From the NCBI GenBank assembly GCA_003254885.1, contig QANT01003779.1, positions 1-49,720 on the forward strand: DNA of 49,720 nt, written 5' to 3'. Below, in pieces: positions 10,866 through 21,702 of this stretch. A program made the position numbers and the translations under genes. The DNA is from Purshia tridentata. Taxonomy: Eukaryota > Streptophyta > Magnoliopsida > Rosales > Rosaceae. The notes under the pieces were generated by a model. The model did no database searches. It saw nothing but the letters and a program-made list of their open reading frames with translations, and was not told the origin of the DNA. Each line of letters starts with the position of its first letter. Position 1 is the first letter of the stretch.

Positions 10866-11774
10866 CCTATATATATATTTTTATTTTTTCTCTTACTTGT
10901 TTGATTATTTTTTATGAGTTAATATATTTTTTATTATATAATATATTTTTAAACGGATATTATCATTTATTATTTCAAATTAAAAAATATAAAATTAGAT
11001 AATCTTAAATTTTTTAATTAAATATGTCTGAACATATATTATCTTTCATTTTTTAAATTAATTCATATTAATTATCTTAATTTTAAAAGATAATCTTAGT
11101 CAAAATTGGACCTCAGTCTAAAAAATTGAATTTAAGTATTAATTTAAATTTCTATATGGTTTTAGTCTAAATGACCTTTCAAAATTGGACCTATTTCTAA
11201 TTATTCATTTTTTAAAACGGTGGTTGGGTTTGCTTCTGCATCCCTGTTATTGGGTTAGACGGGCGCGTTCTGTTTGTACAAAAAATTAGTAAGGTCAACT
11301 TGATTTATTAGTTAATCTTTCTTTTTTTTTAATTTATTAGCTAATCCTTTGTAGGCAAAGTAATCAATTGAGACTTAGGGATTGGTAATCAGACATAAAC
11401 TGTATTTATCATTACCACATGAATTTATTCTTTGAAGGGTGCTAATGATGCTAAAAATATATCAAATTCACACATGTAATTTTTTTTTTGTATAAAATTC
11501 GCAAATGCATTTTAGGTGTATTTGATAGGCAAATTTGAAAAATAACTTATTGTAATAAGATTCTTAAAAAATGACTTTTTCATTTTATTTTATAAATTTA
11601 GAAAAGTTGGTCCAATTTGAATTGAAAGGACCAAAGTAACATGACTCATTTATTATTATTATTAGCTATGTTATTTTGTATTTGTGTGAATTAATAGTCA
11701 ATTCTAACTCATTAATGTTGAGTTGAAAATGTATCCCTTTACAAACACAAACGCGTCCCCTTCACTAGGAAAAC

Positions 11775-12844
11775 ATGGAAAGCTTGCTTTATGAGACAGC
11801 ACTACAAGGCAATGTTACTACGTACCTTGCTAGAATTGCTTCAACAAGACAGTTTGGCTCTTCACACGTTCATTGTGAATGGTTTCTCAGAGACTCCTTC
11901 GCATGTACGTAGCAGCAATGCTTGGCCACCTGGATTTTGTCAAAGTGATTTTGCATAGCAAACCTGAACTTGCAATTTGCAAAGGAGTTGGATATCTCTC
12001 AAAGTCATCACCCGGCCCCTTCACTTGGCATCAGCAAAAGGATATCTGGAAGTAGTGAAAGAACTACACTAATGGTTAACCCTGACATGTGCCTTGCATG
12101 TGACCGAGATGGAAGAAACCCTCTCCACCTTGCAGCCATGAAAGGCCGGGTTCAAGTGTTGGGAGAGTTGGTCAGAGTGACAGTAAAGTTTCTGCAACTG
12201 AAGCAACTGGAGCCTTAAGAACCACCAAAGCTAAAGTTCAATTGCTTGCACAACAAGCTACAGGCAGCACTAATGACCACATCATCATGCCATTAGCCTC
12301 CAATAAACCCCACAATTTGCAAAAGCCAGAGGAATGTTTTCAAAGAAGAGAGACTCACTGATGGTGGGGGCTTCGCTGATTGCAACAATGGCTTTTCAAT
12401 CCGGGCTAAACGTACCCTCCTGGTGGTCTATGGCAGGACGACTCACCAAGAAGGCCAAAACCACACAACGCAGGGACAGCAATTATGGCTTCCAAGTTCC
12501 CGGACCAATACTGTTGGTACCTCTTTTACAACACGACCGGCCGGCTTCATCGCCTCATTAAGTGTCATCTTGCTACTGATCACAGGGTTGCCTTTCAAGC
12601 ACAGATTTTTCATGTGCCTTTTAACAGCGACTATGGGGTTAGCAATCACATCCATAGCCTTTACTTATAGTTGGATATTCATCTTCGCACCAAAATATCA
12701 GCAGAAAGCTGCCAATCAAATAATCAAGAATGGGTGGTCCGCCGTGATGTCCCTTCTGATGCTGCACACAATTCGTCTCATAACAATTTTGTTTCAGAAG
12801 TTGCCAAGAAAGAGTCAGAGAGTACTAGCTAGCTTCACAATTAG
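11775..12844 (+). pseudogene. Ankyrin-PGG pseudogene, copy 1 (BDA1/ACD6-like)
   Basis: Aligned by eye to the next copy (13635-15282), this begins at ATG 11775 with SLLYETALQGN and ends near TAG 12842-12844. It has many lesions: 4-bp insertions at about 11822 (GTAC), 11905 (GTAC), 12412 (GTAC) and 12541 (CCGG); a 7-bp duplication in 'tgcaatttgcaaagg' near 11975; about 5 extra bases in 'cacccggcccc' near 12010; a 2-bp gain near 12070; and a ~570-bp deletion that removes the last ankyrin repeats and the intron, joining the ankyrin part to AGALRTTKAK near 12210. The PGG/membrane half is still readable in pieces (RDSLMVGASLIATMAFQSGL; FIASLSVILLLITGLPFKHR). It cannot make a full protein. Confidence 0.9.
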
Positions 12845-13634
12845 TTTACATCTCATCTAGACATATCTGGTGAAGTTCATGGATGTATCTGATGTATTAG
12901 TACGTTTTCAATTCTGCTGTTTTGACTTTTGGGTGGCTAATTAATTCATATATAAAAATAAGTATCATGATCCATGACTACTTAAATTACTTGTCACACA
13001 TTTCACACACTAAAGTTAGCATTCTTGTTGTTTAGTAGACTTTTTAAAAAGGTCATGTATTCTTTTAGACCCAACTGAAACAAAAACAAGAAGGTTGTAA
13101 CTTGTAAGTTATATTACTCAACATATTTATGGACCCGTGGCGATTAGATAAAGACTTTGGAAGCTCTCGTTTTACCTTTTTTCTTTGAGTGGACGTGAAA
13201 CCAAATAAATTGTAGATTATATGAAACCAACTTACCAAGTCAGTCCTAGAAAAAAAAAAAGAACCTTAAAAGTCCATGTGAAATTATATCAAGTTGCAAT
13301 TAAATATTCGAATTTGCCATACATTTCAGGGTGACAATAACAAAGGAGTCATGTTATGTCTATGTCATGTCATGGTACTTTGAATATGTATCGCATAGAA
13401 AGTTAGAAATTATCACCAGTGGATTATATAAAGTTAATTTCTATATAAGCCTATCCTAAGACTCCAGTTAATATTCCTGTCAATTCACTCACGTATATTG
13501 CCCCGAGAAGTCAACTAAATTCTTTCAATTATAAACTTCCAGGAAGCTCATGATGCTTTCTGTATATAAACTAATAAAATCATTCACTTGAATCCCAATC
13601 AACCCTTCCATACAATTATACAAACATAAACACT
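12845..13634. other. Spacer between ankyrin copies 1 and 2
   Basis: AT-rich spacer with no open frame of note. The last 200 bases are probably the remnant promoter and leader of ankyrin copy 2; 'gtatataaac' at about 13562-13571 is a possible TATA box 65-75 bases ahead of ATG 13635. Confidence 0.5.
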
Positions 13635-15282
13635 ATGGCAAACATGGGAAGCTTGCTTTATGAGGCAGCACTACAAGGCAATGTGACTACCTTGCTAGAA
13701 TTGCTTGCAACGTGATAGATTGGCTCTTGACAGGTTCATTGTGAATGGTTTATCCGAGACTCCTTTGCACGTAGCAGCAATGCTTGGCCACCTGGATTTT
13801 GTGAAGGAGATTTTGCTTAGAAAACCTGAACTTGCAAAGGAGTTGGATTCACAACAATCATCACCCCTTCACTTGGCATCAGCAAAAGGGTATCTGGAAG
13901 TAGTACAAGTGCTATTAATGGTTAACAATGGCATGTGCCTTGCACGTGATCGAGATGGAAGAAACCCTCTCCACCTTGCAGCCATGAAAGGCCGGGTTGA
14001 TGTGCTGAGAGAGTTGGTCAGAGAGGTTCCTGTTGCTGCTGGAGCAACTGTTGGCCAGGGTGAAAGTACTATATTGCATTTATGTGTCAAACACAATCAG
14101 CTGCAGGCTCTCAAGCTTCTGGTGGATTATGAGCTTGTGAATGCCCAAGATGATTATGGAATGACCATCTTGCACCTGGCTGTTGCTGACAAACAGCTTG
14201 AGGTATGGATTTTTATATAAAGTCAATCCATGGACATCAAGCTAGGTTGCTCCTGTTTATAGTCCTAGTTGCTATAATGAACTTTGATAGTACGTTTCTT
14301 AATTTGCCACACATGAAAAATAATCAAGGATAGGGATTCTCTTATCATAAATAAAAATGTTTTGTGCATATTTAGGACAGATTTGCTTAAGAAAAAATTA
14401 CCCTGCCCTTTCCTTTTTTTAATCAGCTCCATTACTTTTGATTATGTAATATTAATGAACTGAATTACATAGATACCAATCTGCATGCAGACAGTAAAAT
14501 TCTTGCTTATGAATGGCAGAGTGGAGGTGAATGCTGTAAACGCAAACGGCGTCACAGCATTGGACAGTCTCGTACAAAGCCACAGAGATGTGAGAGATTT
14601 TGATATCGCGGAGTGCCTTCGAGGAGCTGGAGCCTTGTGAAACATTCACTTGCTTGCTCCTCAAGCTACAGGCAGTACTAGTACTATCACTAATGACCAA
14701 ATCATGATGCCATTAGCCTCCAATAAAAACAGTGTGCACAAGCCAGAGGAATGGCTTGTAAGGAAGAGAGACGCATTAATGGTGGTGGCTTCGCTGATTG
14801 CAACCATGGGTTTTCAATCTGGGCTCAACCCTCCTGGTGGGCTTTGGCAAGACGACGATAGCAGCAGCAGCGATCCACATGAGGCAGGGACTTCGATTAT
14901 GGCTTCCAAGTATCCGATGCAATACTCCTATTTCATTTCATACAACACAGCTGGGTTCATTGCCTCATTGAGCACAATCTTGCTCCTCGTCATTGGATTG
15001 CCTATCAAGCGCAGATTTTTCATGTGGCTTTTAATGGTGACCATGGCGGTGGCAATCACATCCATGGCCCTTACTTATGCCCAATCGATATTCATATTCA
15101 CCCCAAAATATCGGAAGCAAACTGTCCAAACTGTCAATGAAGTAATCAAATATAGTATAATCGTGTGGTGTTTCGTGGTGTCCCTTCTTTTCCTGCTGCA
15201 CACAATTCGTCTCATAGAAATTTTGATTCAGAAATTCGATAGCTTAAGGCCCAAGAAGAGAGTAGTACTACCTTACAATTAG
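13635..15282 (+). pseudogene. Ankyrin-PGG gene, copy 2, disabled by two lesions
   Basis: Two-exon structure as in copy 3: exon 1 13635-14202 (donor GTATGG), exon 2 from 14491 (acceptor TGCATGCAG) to stop 15280-15282. Start MANMGSLLYEAALQGN. An extra G at about 13707 shifts the frame and leads at once to TGA TAG; the frame from 13708 on is open and carries ankyrin repeats (TPLHVAAMLGHLDFVKE; PLHLASAKGYLEV; NPLHLAAMKGRVDV; TILHLAVADKQLE). A second lesion is the in-frame TGA at 14638-14640, just after the final ankyrin repeat, where copy 1 has AGA. Downstream the PGG domain is intact (LNPPGGLWQDD) with membrane helices up to 15282. Either lesion could be a base error, but two together favour a recent pseudogene. 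Confidence 0.82.
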
Positions 15283-15906
15283 TTCACGCAAACCACACCA
15301 CTTCTAATTAAATCTTTCACGCGTTTAGAGTAAGTACGTTTTGTGTCGTTCTTCTATATGGAGTGAGGTGTTTGTGCTGTGTACCACTTGTTATTATTAA
15401 TAATAATACTCTGCTTCAGCTTTCAAGTAGTACTATTGTGCTTGAGAGGAGCTTACTAATTACTTTCATTCTTAATAGTAAATCCCTGGAACCCATCAAG
15501 TTTCTAACGAAACTATTAGCCATTGACTGTTAAAAGTTAAAACTGATATCAGGTTGTGTTGATTCAATTAATAAGGTCCAATCTGAGGGCGGGAGGGAAT
15601 ATAAAAAAATAAAATAAAATGATATTGCGAATGTTTAAAGCCATGGCGGGCCAAAAAAAAAAAAACCCATGGCGGGCCACAAGAAGCTTAGACGGTAACG
15701 GTTTTTAGGCTTTCTGGTCCTTAATTTTAACTCTTCTAGACAAGGTTGACGACGTACTGGTCATGCCGTCTCCGTTAGTTTCTCTTTCTCTTTCTGGGCA
15801 ATAGCATTTCTCTTTGACCACGCAAACATCAAAGAGAGAATAAATGAAACTACTGAATTTATTGGACCACCAGAAAGAAGAAGAGGAAAAACAAAGAGGG
15901 AAATCA
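15283..15906. other. Spacer and promoter of ankyrin copy 3
   Basis: No gene. A 13-bp phrase CCATGGCGGGCCA occurs twice (about 15642 and 15668) around a short A-run. 'tttctctttctctttctggg' just before 15800 is a pyrimidine-rich leader-like stretch. An in-frame upstream ATG at 15844 lies 63 bases before the preferred start. Confidence 0.5.
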
Positions 15907-17558
15907 ATGGAGAAAGAGCTTCACCAAGCAGCCATGGGAGGATCCGTACCTGCTCTCCTAGAGCTACTCCGAGAAGACCCTCAAATCCTCAACAAGACCA
16001 CCCCATCTCTCTCAGACACGCCCTTACACATAGCCTCCCTTCTGGGTCACTCTGCTTTTGCCAAAGAATTACTAGGTCGGAAGCCCGAGCTCGCTTCCCA
16101 GTTGAATTCTCAAGGTTCTTCGCCTCTTCACTTGGCAGCAGCAAAAGGGTCCGTGGAAATAGTCAAACATTTGGTGCTGGTCAACCCAGAACTGTGTTTG
16201 GTCTGGGATCGAGATGGGTTGACTCCTCTGCATCTCGGGGTGATCAAGGGCCGAGCTGGGGCCGTGGCTGAGTTGGCCCGAGTCAAACCAGAGGTGACTC
16301 GGGTTTTGACACACGGAGGTGAGAGTGGGTTCCACTTGTCTGTGAAGCATCACAGGTTGGACGTGTTGAAGATTTTGGTGGAATGTGTTGGGAGAGATGA
16401 TGAATTTTTGAATTGGAGGGATTGTGATGGTAACACTGTCTTACATGTTGCCGTGGCCAAGAAACAATTAGAGGTATGTTTTTGCTTTTGTGGAAAAATT
16501 TGGTTGACCTGTGAGACTTTGAGTTATACAATTGTCGATTCAAAATTATAAAAATGTTACAAACGTCAAAATTTTATGCTGATATGTGTATCGTGATTAT
16601 CTAAACTATTTTATGCTGATTGGATTGATAAGAGAGCAATATGATAATCTTGAATATTGTTAATTATTAGAATTTTCATTGTCTTCTTTTAAAGAGAAAA
16701 AAGTGTCAAAATTTTGTGCAGGTTGTAAATTATTTGCTCACTAATACAAAGGTCGATGTAAATGCCCAAAATTCAAATGGCTTCACTGCATTGGACATCT
16801 TATCACATAGCTCTAGAGATTTACGAGACTTGGAAATCAAAGAGTCCCTTCAAAAAGCTGGACTTTCAAGAATCCATAGGGCACCATCCATTGAATATGA
16901 TCTGGATACAGTGCAAGTTTCCACCACAATGAAGCCACTGATGTCAAAGAAGATCAGTATAAAGCAAACAGTTCCGAAGAAAACGGAAGTTAATTGGTTG
17001 GGAAGGAAACGAAGTTCATTAATGGTTGTGTCTTCACTAATTGCTACAGTGGCATTCCAATCTGCACTATCACCCCCAGGTGGTGTTTGGCAGGACGACT
17101 ATTTGGTAGACTCCAATGGCAATCCTGTGGAAAATCCGCACAAGGCTGGCCAGTCAATCATGGCCCATACAGTTCCACTTCAGTATGGACAATTCATGAT
17201 CTTCAATACAATTGCTTTTCTTGCATCATTAAGCATAATTCTATTACTTGTGAGTGGATTGCCATTGAAAAAGCGAAGATGGATGTGGATTCAGATGGTG
17301 ATCATGTGGATTGCAATCTCTGCGCTAACGGCTACGTATTTTATTGGAATGTTATTCATGACACCAGACCAGAACAGGGGCTCCTTGTATCGTCTGACCC
17401 AAGTTTCTGTGCTTATATGGCTGGCTCTGATGGGGGTTGTGTTTGTTGGCAATGTTATTCGCGTGGTTGTGTGGTTTCTTAGAAAGTATGGATATATGAA
17501 GAAGAAACCAGTAGATGATTCACTTTATGAAGATTACGAAGACAATGATGACCTTTGA
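15907..17558 (+). CDS. Ankyrin-repeat membrane protein with PGG domain (BDA1-like), intact copy
   Basis: Two exons, 15907-16473 and 16722-17558 (GT-AG, phase 0), give 467 residues. The start MEKELHQAAMGGSVPALLEL is preferred because it matches how this family begins; an in-frame ATG at 15844 would add 21 mostly charged residues. Ankyrin repeats run from about residue 1 to 215 (TPLHIASLLGHSAFAKELL; SPLHLAAAKGSVEIVKHLV; TPLHLGVIKGRAGAVAEL; TVLHVAVAKKQLEVVNYLL). A basic linker and the PGG domain (KRSSLMVVSSLIATVAFQ, then SPPGGVWQDDY) follow with about four membrane helices, ending in an acidic tail (YEDYEDNDDL). Relatives such as BDA1 and ACD6 act at the plasma membrane in salicylate-linked immunity; a defence role here is inference. 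It is the only whole member of this three-copy array. Confidence 0.92.
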
Positions 17559-18529
17559 AAATGAGATTATGCTACTGAATTGAAGTTGCTGCTCTTGTTC
17601 CGACAATGGAGATCATTCTTATCTTCACTTATGCAGAAACCAATTATGTCTTGCGTAGCAATCTCTTTTTTCTTGTGGAATACTTCCCTTGATGTGGATA
17701 TATAATCTTTCTTGTAAATTCTGTAAGTAAAGGCTGCACTCCCTAAATTTTTGTAGTGAAATGTTTTTGATAGTGTTTTTGGCTGGGAAGAGTAATTCAA
17801 TTGGTTGTTGTCTACTTTTGTGATTGCTTTACAAGTCTCTTTCATTCCTGTATTGTGAGAAAACTTGTTGTAGAGTATGTTTACCTCAAACAGGCTTTGA
17901 TAATCATGCTTGGATTCTGTTAAATTAGAAGTTGATTGATTGCATGGTTGCTTCGACTCTTTTGTGTATTTATGTCACACATCATTACTAAAATATGAAG
18001 CAAATTAAGTAATTCATCAATTATGGTAGTTATGCTACGTTAACTGACAATTGAAAGTAAGATGAATTAGACCAAAAACTTATACAGATGGCATCACAGG
18101 GCAGTCAATTTTTCAAGAAACATGAAAATTGTCACATACAGCTAAGCTGCTAAAGGTATGTACTGCCACATCATCAAGGTGTGACAATTAAAGGTAGCCA
18201 GTTATGTACTGCCACATCATCAACCTTCCAATGAAAATATACATCTGTCACATACAACTGTGACTGGCAATAACATTAGCTGCAGACCAATTAAAAGAAA
18301 GAAAATAAAAACATTTCAAGCAATAAAGTGTACCTGGGCTGGTATATAGTAGAAGCTGTAGAACCTTCAACTGTCTTCTTTACCATTCTGGAATGTGGGA
18401 GACAGAACATAATGCAATTACCAAACCCCACCTTACTTTTCTCTGTAGCCTCTGGAATTCACCCATTTCCTTAAATCACTATAAATACCACTCAAATTCT
18501 ATTAGTACATGATATCTGACATGAGCAAC
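17559..18529. other. Ankyrin copy 3 3' UTR and sHSP 1 upstream region
   Basis: No gene. The phrase TATGTACTGCCACATCATCAA occurs twice (near 18156 and 18206), a small direct repeat. The heat shock elements and TATA box of the following gene are listed separately. Confidence 0.5.
18352..18487 (+). promoter_or_regulatory. Heat shock promoter of sHSP 1
   Basis: Heat shock element modules GAA (18352), GAACCTTC (18361-18368) and TTCTGGAA (18386-18393) lie 90-130 bases before TATAAATA at 18480-18487. GAAnnTTC and TTCnnGAA are the two forms of the HSF binding unit. From the TATA box, transcription should start near 18510-18520, which leaves a very short leader. Confidence 0.72.
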
Positions 18530-19012
18530 ATGGATTTGAGAAACACAAGTAATCTGTTTTCAATCCTGGAGGACATGCTGGACTTCACAGAAGACCATCC
18601 GGCCGAAAAGTCCCGAAACAACCCGTCTTGGGCCTACGTCCGAGACGCCAAAGCCATGGCGGCCACGCCAGCGGACGTGGTGGAGTACCCCAACTCCTAC
18701 GTGTTCGTCGTCGACATGCCCGGAATCAAGGCCAGCGAGATCAAGGTCCAGGTGGAGAACGACAACGTTTTGGTGGTAAGTGGAGAGCGAAACCGAGAGA
18801 AAGATGCGAAGGAGAACAAGGTGGAGGGGATCAAGTACTTGAGGATGGAGAGGAGGGTCGGCAAGTTTATGAGGAAGTTTGTTCTGCCTGACAATGCCGA
18901 TATGGATCGCATATCGGCTCTGTGTCATGATGGGGTGCTCACCGTGACGGTCCCCAAGTTGCCTCCACCAGAGCCCAGGAGGCCCAAGACCATTCAGGTC
19001 AATGTTGCTTGA
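18530..19012 (+). CDS. HSP17-CII: Class II cytosolic small heat shock protein, copy 1
   Basis: Intronless; 160 residues from ATG 18530 ([17 protein letters not shown]). In-frame ATGs at 18509 and 18521 exist, but MDLR is the usual class II start and 18509 may lie upstream of the transcript start. Small heat shock proteins hold unfolding proteins in oligomers until Hsp70/Hsp100 rescue. Class II hallmarks are visible: [20 protein letters not shown] before the alpha-crystallin domain, then [20 protein letters not shown], a [10 protein letters not shown] turn, [33 protein letters not shown], and a C-tail KTIQVNVA. All domain landmarks are whole. The gene is GC-rich, as is usual for plant sHSPs. 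Confidence 0.95.
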   Translation: MDLRNTSNLFSILEDMLDFTEDHPAEKSRNNPSWAYVRDAKAMAATPADVVEYPNSYVFVVDMPGIKASEIKVQVENDNVLVVSGERNREKDAKENKVEGIKYLRMERRVGKFMRKFVLPDNADMDRISALCHDGVLTVTVPKLPPPEPRRPKTIQVNVA

Positions 19013-19846
19013 AGAAGACTCATCATTTTACGTTGATCACACTGATATTTTTGGGTTTGTTCGATAAAGAAAGTGTGTTGCTTTGTCTGAGTTTCGATGT
19101 CTATGAACTTTGAATAAGATTGAAGTTTGTTTTCTTAATTTCTTCATTTGATTTTTGTACCATAAGATGGATATTTCTTGAAATAAAAACCTTGCTGGAT
19201 CTCAATATCTTATAATATGCCTTTATGGCTACTCTGTTTTTTTGTGCTTCACTTTTTCCTTCAGCAACCTTTTTAATTACCAAATTTATCTCCTCCATAA
19301 ACAAGAAAAAGAACCAAATGCAGTGGTGCACTGAAAATTGTGGTGGGTAAAGACTAAAAGACCTATATGCATTTTTATTCGGTTGCTCCAAAAATTTAAC
19401 GAAATCGAAGAAAGCCCAGAAAACCCCAATTTCTTAAACTCATTACTAAACACGCAAAGTCAATACAAGTCGCAAATATAGAGAAAGGACAATGTACCCG
19501 CGCCTATTGTTGATGAGTTTCGAGCTCAGAACCGCACCTCTTCGGCTCTTCGTCGTTGACAAGGGATTTAAGGTTTGCATGCAGTTTTAAACTTGTTATA
19601 TTGAAGAGGTAATGATGAGACCCCCCAAAAGGCATTGGCGAATATGCGAGTAAATATGAGTCAGAAATGGATGGGAGAGTCGAAAGGAATGTCTTGAAAT
19701 ATTCAAAGTCCCACTAAAACCACACGAGAAGTCCGCGGTGAATTAACCGTTTTTAACCGCAGGCAAATGGTGGGTCGTGGTTAAGTAACTTGATTCTCAC
19801 CGGGGACAAGTAAACAAGAAAAACAGAGAATCTTAAACCTTTTCAA
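19013..19846. other. Spacer between sHSP 1 and sHSP 2
   Basis: No gene; the minus-strand frame 19101-19391 is AT-rich and unrecognised. Before sHSP 2 I find no good TATA box. A GAAATATTC at about 19698 has the two heat shock half-sites three bases apart instead of two, so it is a poor element. Confidence 0.5.
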
Positions 19847-20344
19847 ATGAGCGAAATGGCTTGGCGAAAGATGCGTAATTACATGGCAATGCTAGAAGAA
19901 ATGACGGGGGGCCCACCAGAGGCCGAACTGTGCCGAAAGGAGCTGGCTCGGGTCTGCGTCCGAGACGCCAAAGCCATAGCGGGGGCGACTCCAGCTGACG
20001 TGGGGGAGGGCCCTAACTCGTACGTTTTCATCGTCGACATGCCGGGCGTGAAGGCCAGCGCCGGCGAAATCAAGGTCGAGGTGGAGGAGAACGGCAACGT
20101 TTTGATGGTGAGTGGGGAGCGAAAGCGGTACAAAGATCACAATGAGGAGAGCAAGGGGGATCGGATCAAGTACAGGAAGATGGAAAGAATTAGAAAGTTT
20201 GCGAGGAAGTTTGGTCTGCCTGAAAATGCGAACGTGGACGCCATATCGGCGCTGTACGAAGATGGAGTGCTCACTGTGACGGTCCAGAAGTTACCTCCGC
20301 CTCAGCCCAAGAGGCCCAAAACCATTGAGGTTAAGGTTGCTTAA
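19847..20344 (+). CDS. Divergent class II small heat shock protein, copy 2
   Basis: Intronless, 165 residues. It aligns with copy 1 from [22 protein letters not shown] to PKTIEVKVA, so it is a tandem paralogue. Oddities: the N-terminal arm ([19 protein letters not shown]) does not match the class II arm; two residues are inserted before the second strand ([16 protein letters not shown]); and the highly conserved [16 protein letters not shown] has become [15 protein letters not shown] with one residue lost. No frame break is present. With the weak upstream heat shock signals this may be a copy with changed expression or an early pseudogene. Chaperone activity is family inference only. Confidence 0.85.
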   Translation: MSEMAWRKMRNYMAMLEEMTGGPPEAELCRKELARVCVRDAKAIAGATPADVGEGPNSYVFIVDMPGVKASAGEIKVEVEENGNVLMVSGERKRYKDHNEESKGDRIKYRKMERIRKFARKFGLPENANVDAISALYEDGVLTVTVQKLPPPQPKRPKTIEVKVA

Positions 20345-21149
20345 TAAACCAGCCTTAACACTGGTCGATCAACATTCATATTGATGTTGGGTTTGTTTGG
20401 GAACAAAGTTCTTGTTTCGTTGAGTTGGGTTCTGTATGAGTTTTCCATGTATATCAACTTTGAATAAAATTGAAATTTTGGTGAAAAGCTAAATTTATGG
20501 ATTTCACATGATTGGGTGTGTTCTATAATACTTTTCGTATGGGCTAACTGGGCTTAGTCGATGACTTCTGCAACACGAGCCATGCTAAGGCTTACCCAAT
20601 GTTGTATACGGCCTACCTCAATTTAGCCCAAATCAGTCCTTATTTACAATAAGATTAAGCTACATACATTTTGGTCCAATAATACCCCCTTTTTTTTTTT
20701 TAGACATTAAAGACATGTTTAGTTGTTCTTTTGGTATGGTTTATAAGTTATAGAAATGCTTTCAAGTATTTTTTTAGAAGGTTTCCTCAAGTACATTTTG
20801 CCTCCACATCGTCTGCTTTTGTTGTACTCTAGTTAAATCAGACAGAAGAGGCCCTAGCCACGTCGATCTTAAACCTCCCTTTGAAGAGCCACGTAGCTGG
20901 CATAAAGACAAAGCTCACCGATACCTTTCCAACGCAGCTAGCCTTGCAACCCGTACTTACAAATGTAGAACATGCAACACTGCCTAAAAAGAACGTCATC
21001 GATATGTCGAAACATTGAACACCGGTTCACATAATTCTACACACATCCTCATCCTCTCACTCCTATATAAACCCTCTGAAAACCCACTTCAAAACCCAGC
21101 AAAAATCTCATATATATTAATTCCCATCTATATTTTCTTACTCAGAGAT
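20345..21149. other. Spacer and promoter region of sHSP 3
   Basis: No gene. TATATAAA at 21064-21071 is a good TATA box, about 80 bases ahead of ATG 21150, so the leader would be near 55 nt. GAA and TTC half-sites near 21009-21027 (CGAAACATTGAACACCGGTT) are loosely spaced; I do not claim a strong heat shock element. Confidence 0.55.
21064..21071 (+). promoter_or_regulatory. TATA box of sHSP 3
   Basis: TATATAAA about 80 bases before the start codon at 21150, in a normal position for a plant heat shock gene. Confidence 0.7.
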
Positions 21150-21682
21150 ATGGAGGTGAGCCTGAGAAACATGGGGTTCGAGCCCAACCTCCTCGACGCC
21201 CTTCACGACCTCCTGGACTTCTCTGACGAGCAAAACCAGTCCTCCCACCACGCGCCTTCCCGCACGTATGTCCGCGAAGCCAAGGCCATGGCTGCCACGC
21301 CGGCGGACGTGAAGGAGAATCCCAACTCTTATATCTTTGTGATCGACGTGCCGGGGCTGAGGCCGGAGCAGATCAAGGTGCAGCTCGAAGACGACAACGT
21401 TTTGGTGGTGACTGGCGAGAGGAGGAGAGAGAAGAAGAAGGATCAGGGGGTGAAGTATCTGAGGATGGAGCGGAGGCTCGGCAAGTATCTCAAGAAGTTC
21501 GTGCTGCCGGAGAATGCGGATACGGAGAAGATTACGGCGGATTGTCAGGATGGGGTGCTGACTGTGGTGGTGGAGAAGAGGCCGCCGCCGGAGCCTAAGA
21601 AACCCCGGACTGTTCAGGTCCAAATTGGCAGCGGCCGTGGCGGCGGGCAAGAGGATTATGGTGGCCAAGGAGGCCAACAGGG
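21150..21682 (+). CDS. HSP17-CII: Class II small heat shock protein, copy 3, 3' end lost at an N
   Basis: Start [20 protein letters not shown] at 21150. The class II core is complete: [89 protein letters not shown]. After [10 protein letters not shown] the frame continues in a Gly/Gln-rich tail ([16 protein letters not shown]) right up to the unknown base 21683, beyond which lies retrotransposon sequence. The frame would close at 21723-21725 inside gag, so the real C-terminus and stop are not in this assembly or are displaced by the element. The protein is at least 177 residues. The Gly/Gln-rich tail is not present in copies 1 and 2. Confidence 0.88.
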
Positions 21683-21683
21683 N
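21683..21683. other. Unknown base (N) at the sHSP 3 / retrotransposon junction
   Basis: This is the only N in the window. It sits exactly where host gene sequence changes to gag leader (the gag ATG is 20 bases later). A whole 5' LTR, primer binding site and leader should stand here, so it probably marks a collapsed gap or a misjoin. Confidence 0.85.
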
Positions 21684-21702
21684 AAGAAACAATCATTCAA
21701 CT

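Larger units (their letters stand above)
9716..11774. other. AT-rich intergenic region with small repeats, no supported gene
   Basis: A GAAA microsatellite lies at 10053-10082. Bases 10017-10160 carry a short ATG frame beginning MGSSPSSKNKPRGRK that is mostly the GAAA repeat; it could be the 5' stub of a lost gene but is too weak to call. From about 10380 to 11120 the DNA is almost pure A+T, with a 20-bp perfect inverted repeat (reported separately). The open frame 10730-11002 is an AT-rich chance frame. Confidence 0.55.

Noticed and set aside
21015..21149. N-terminal extension of sHSP 3 in the same frame
   Set aside because: It contains the TATA box at 21064, so it cannot be in the mRNA leader; the class II start is at 21150.
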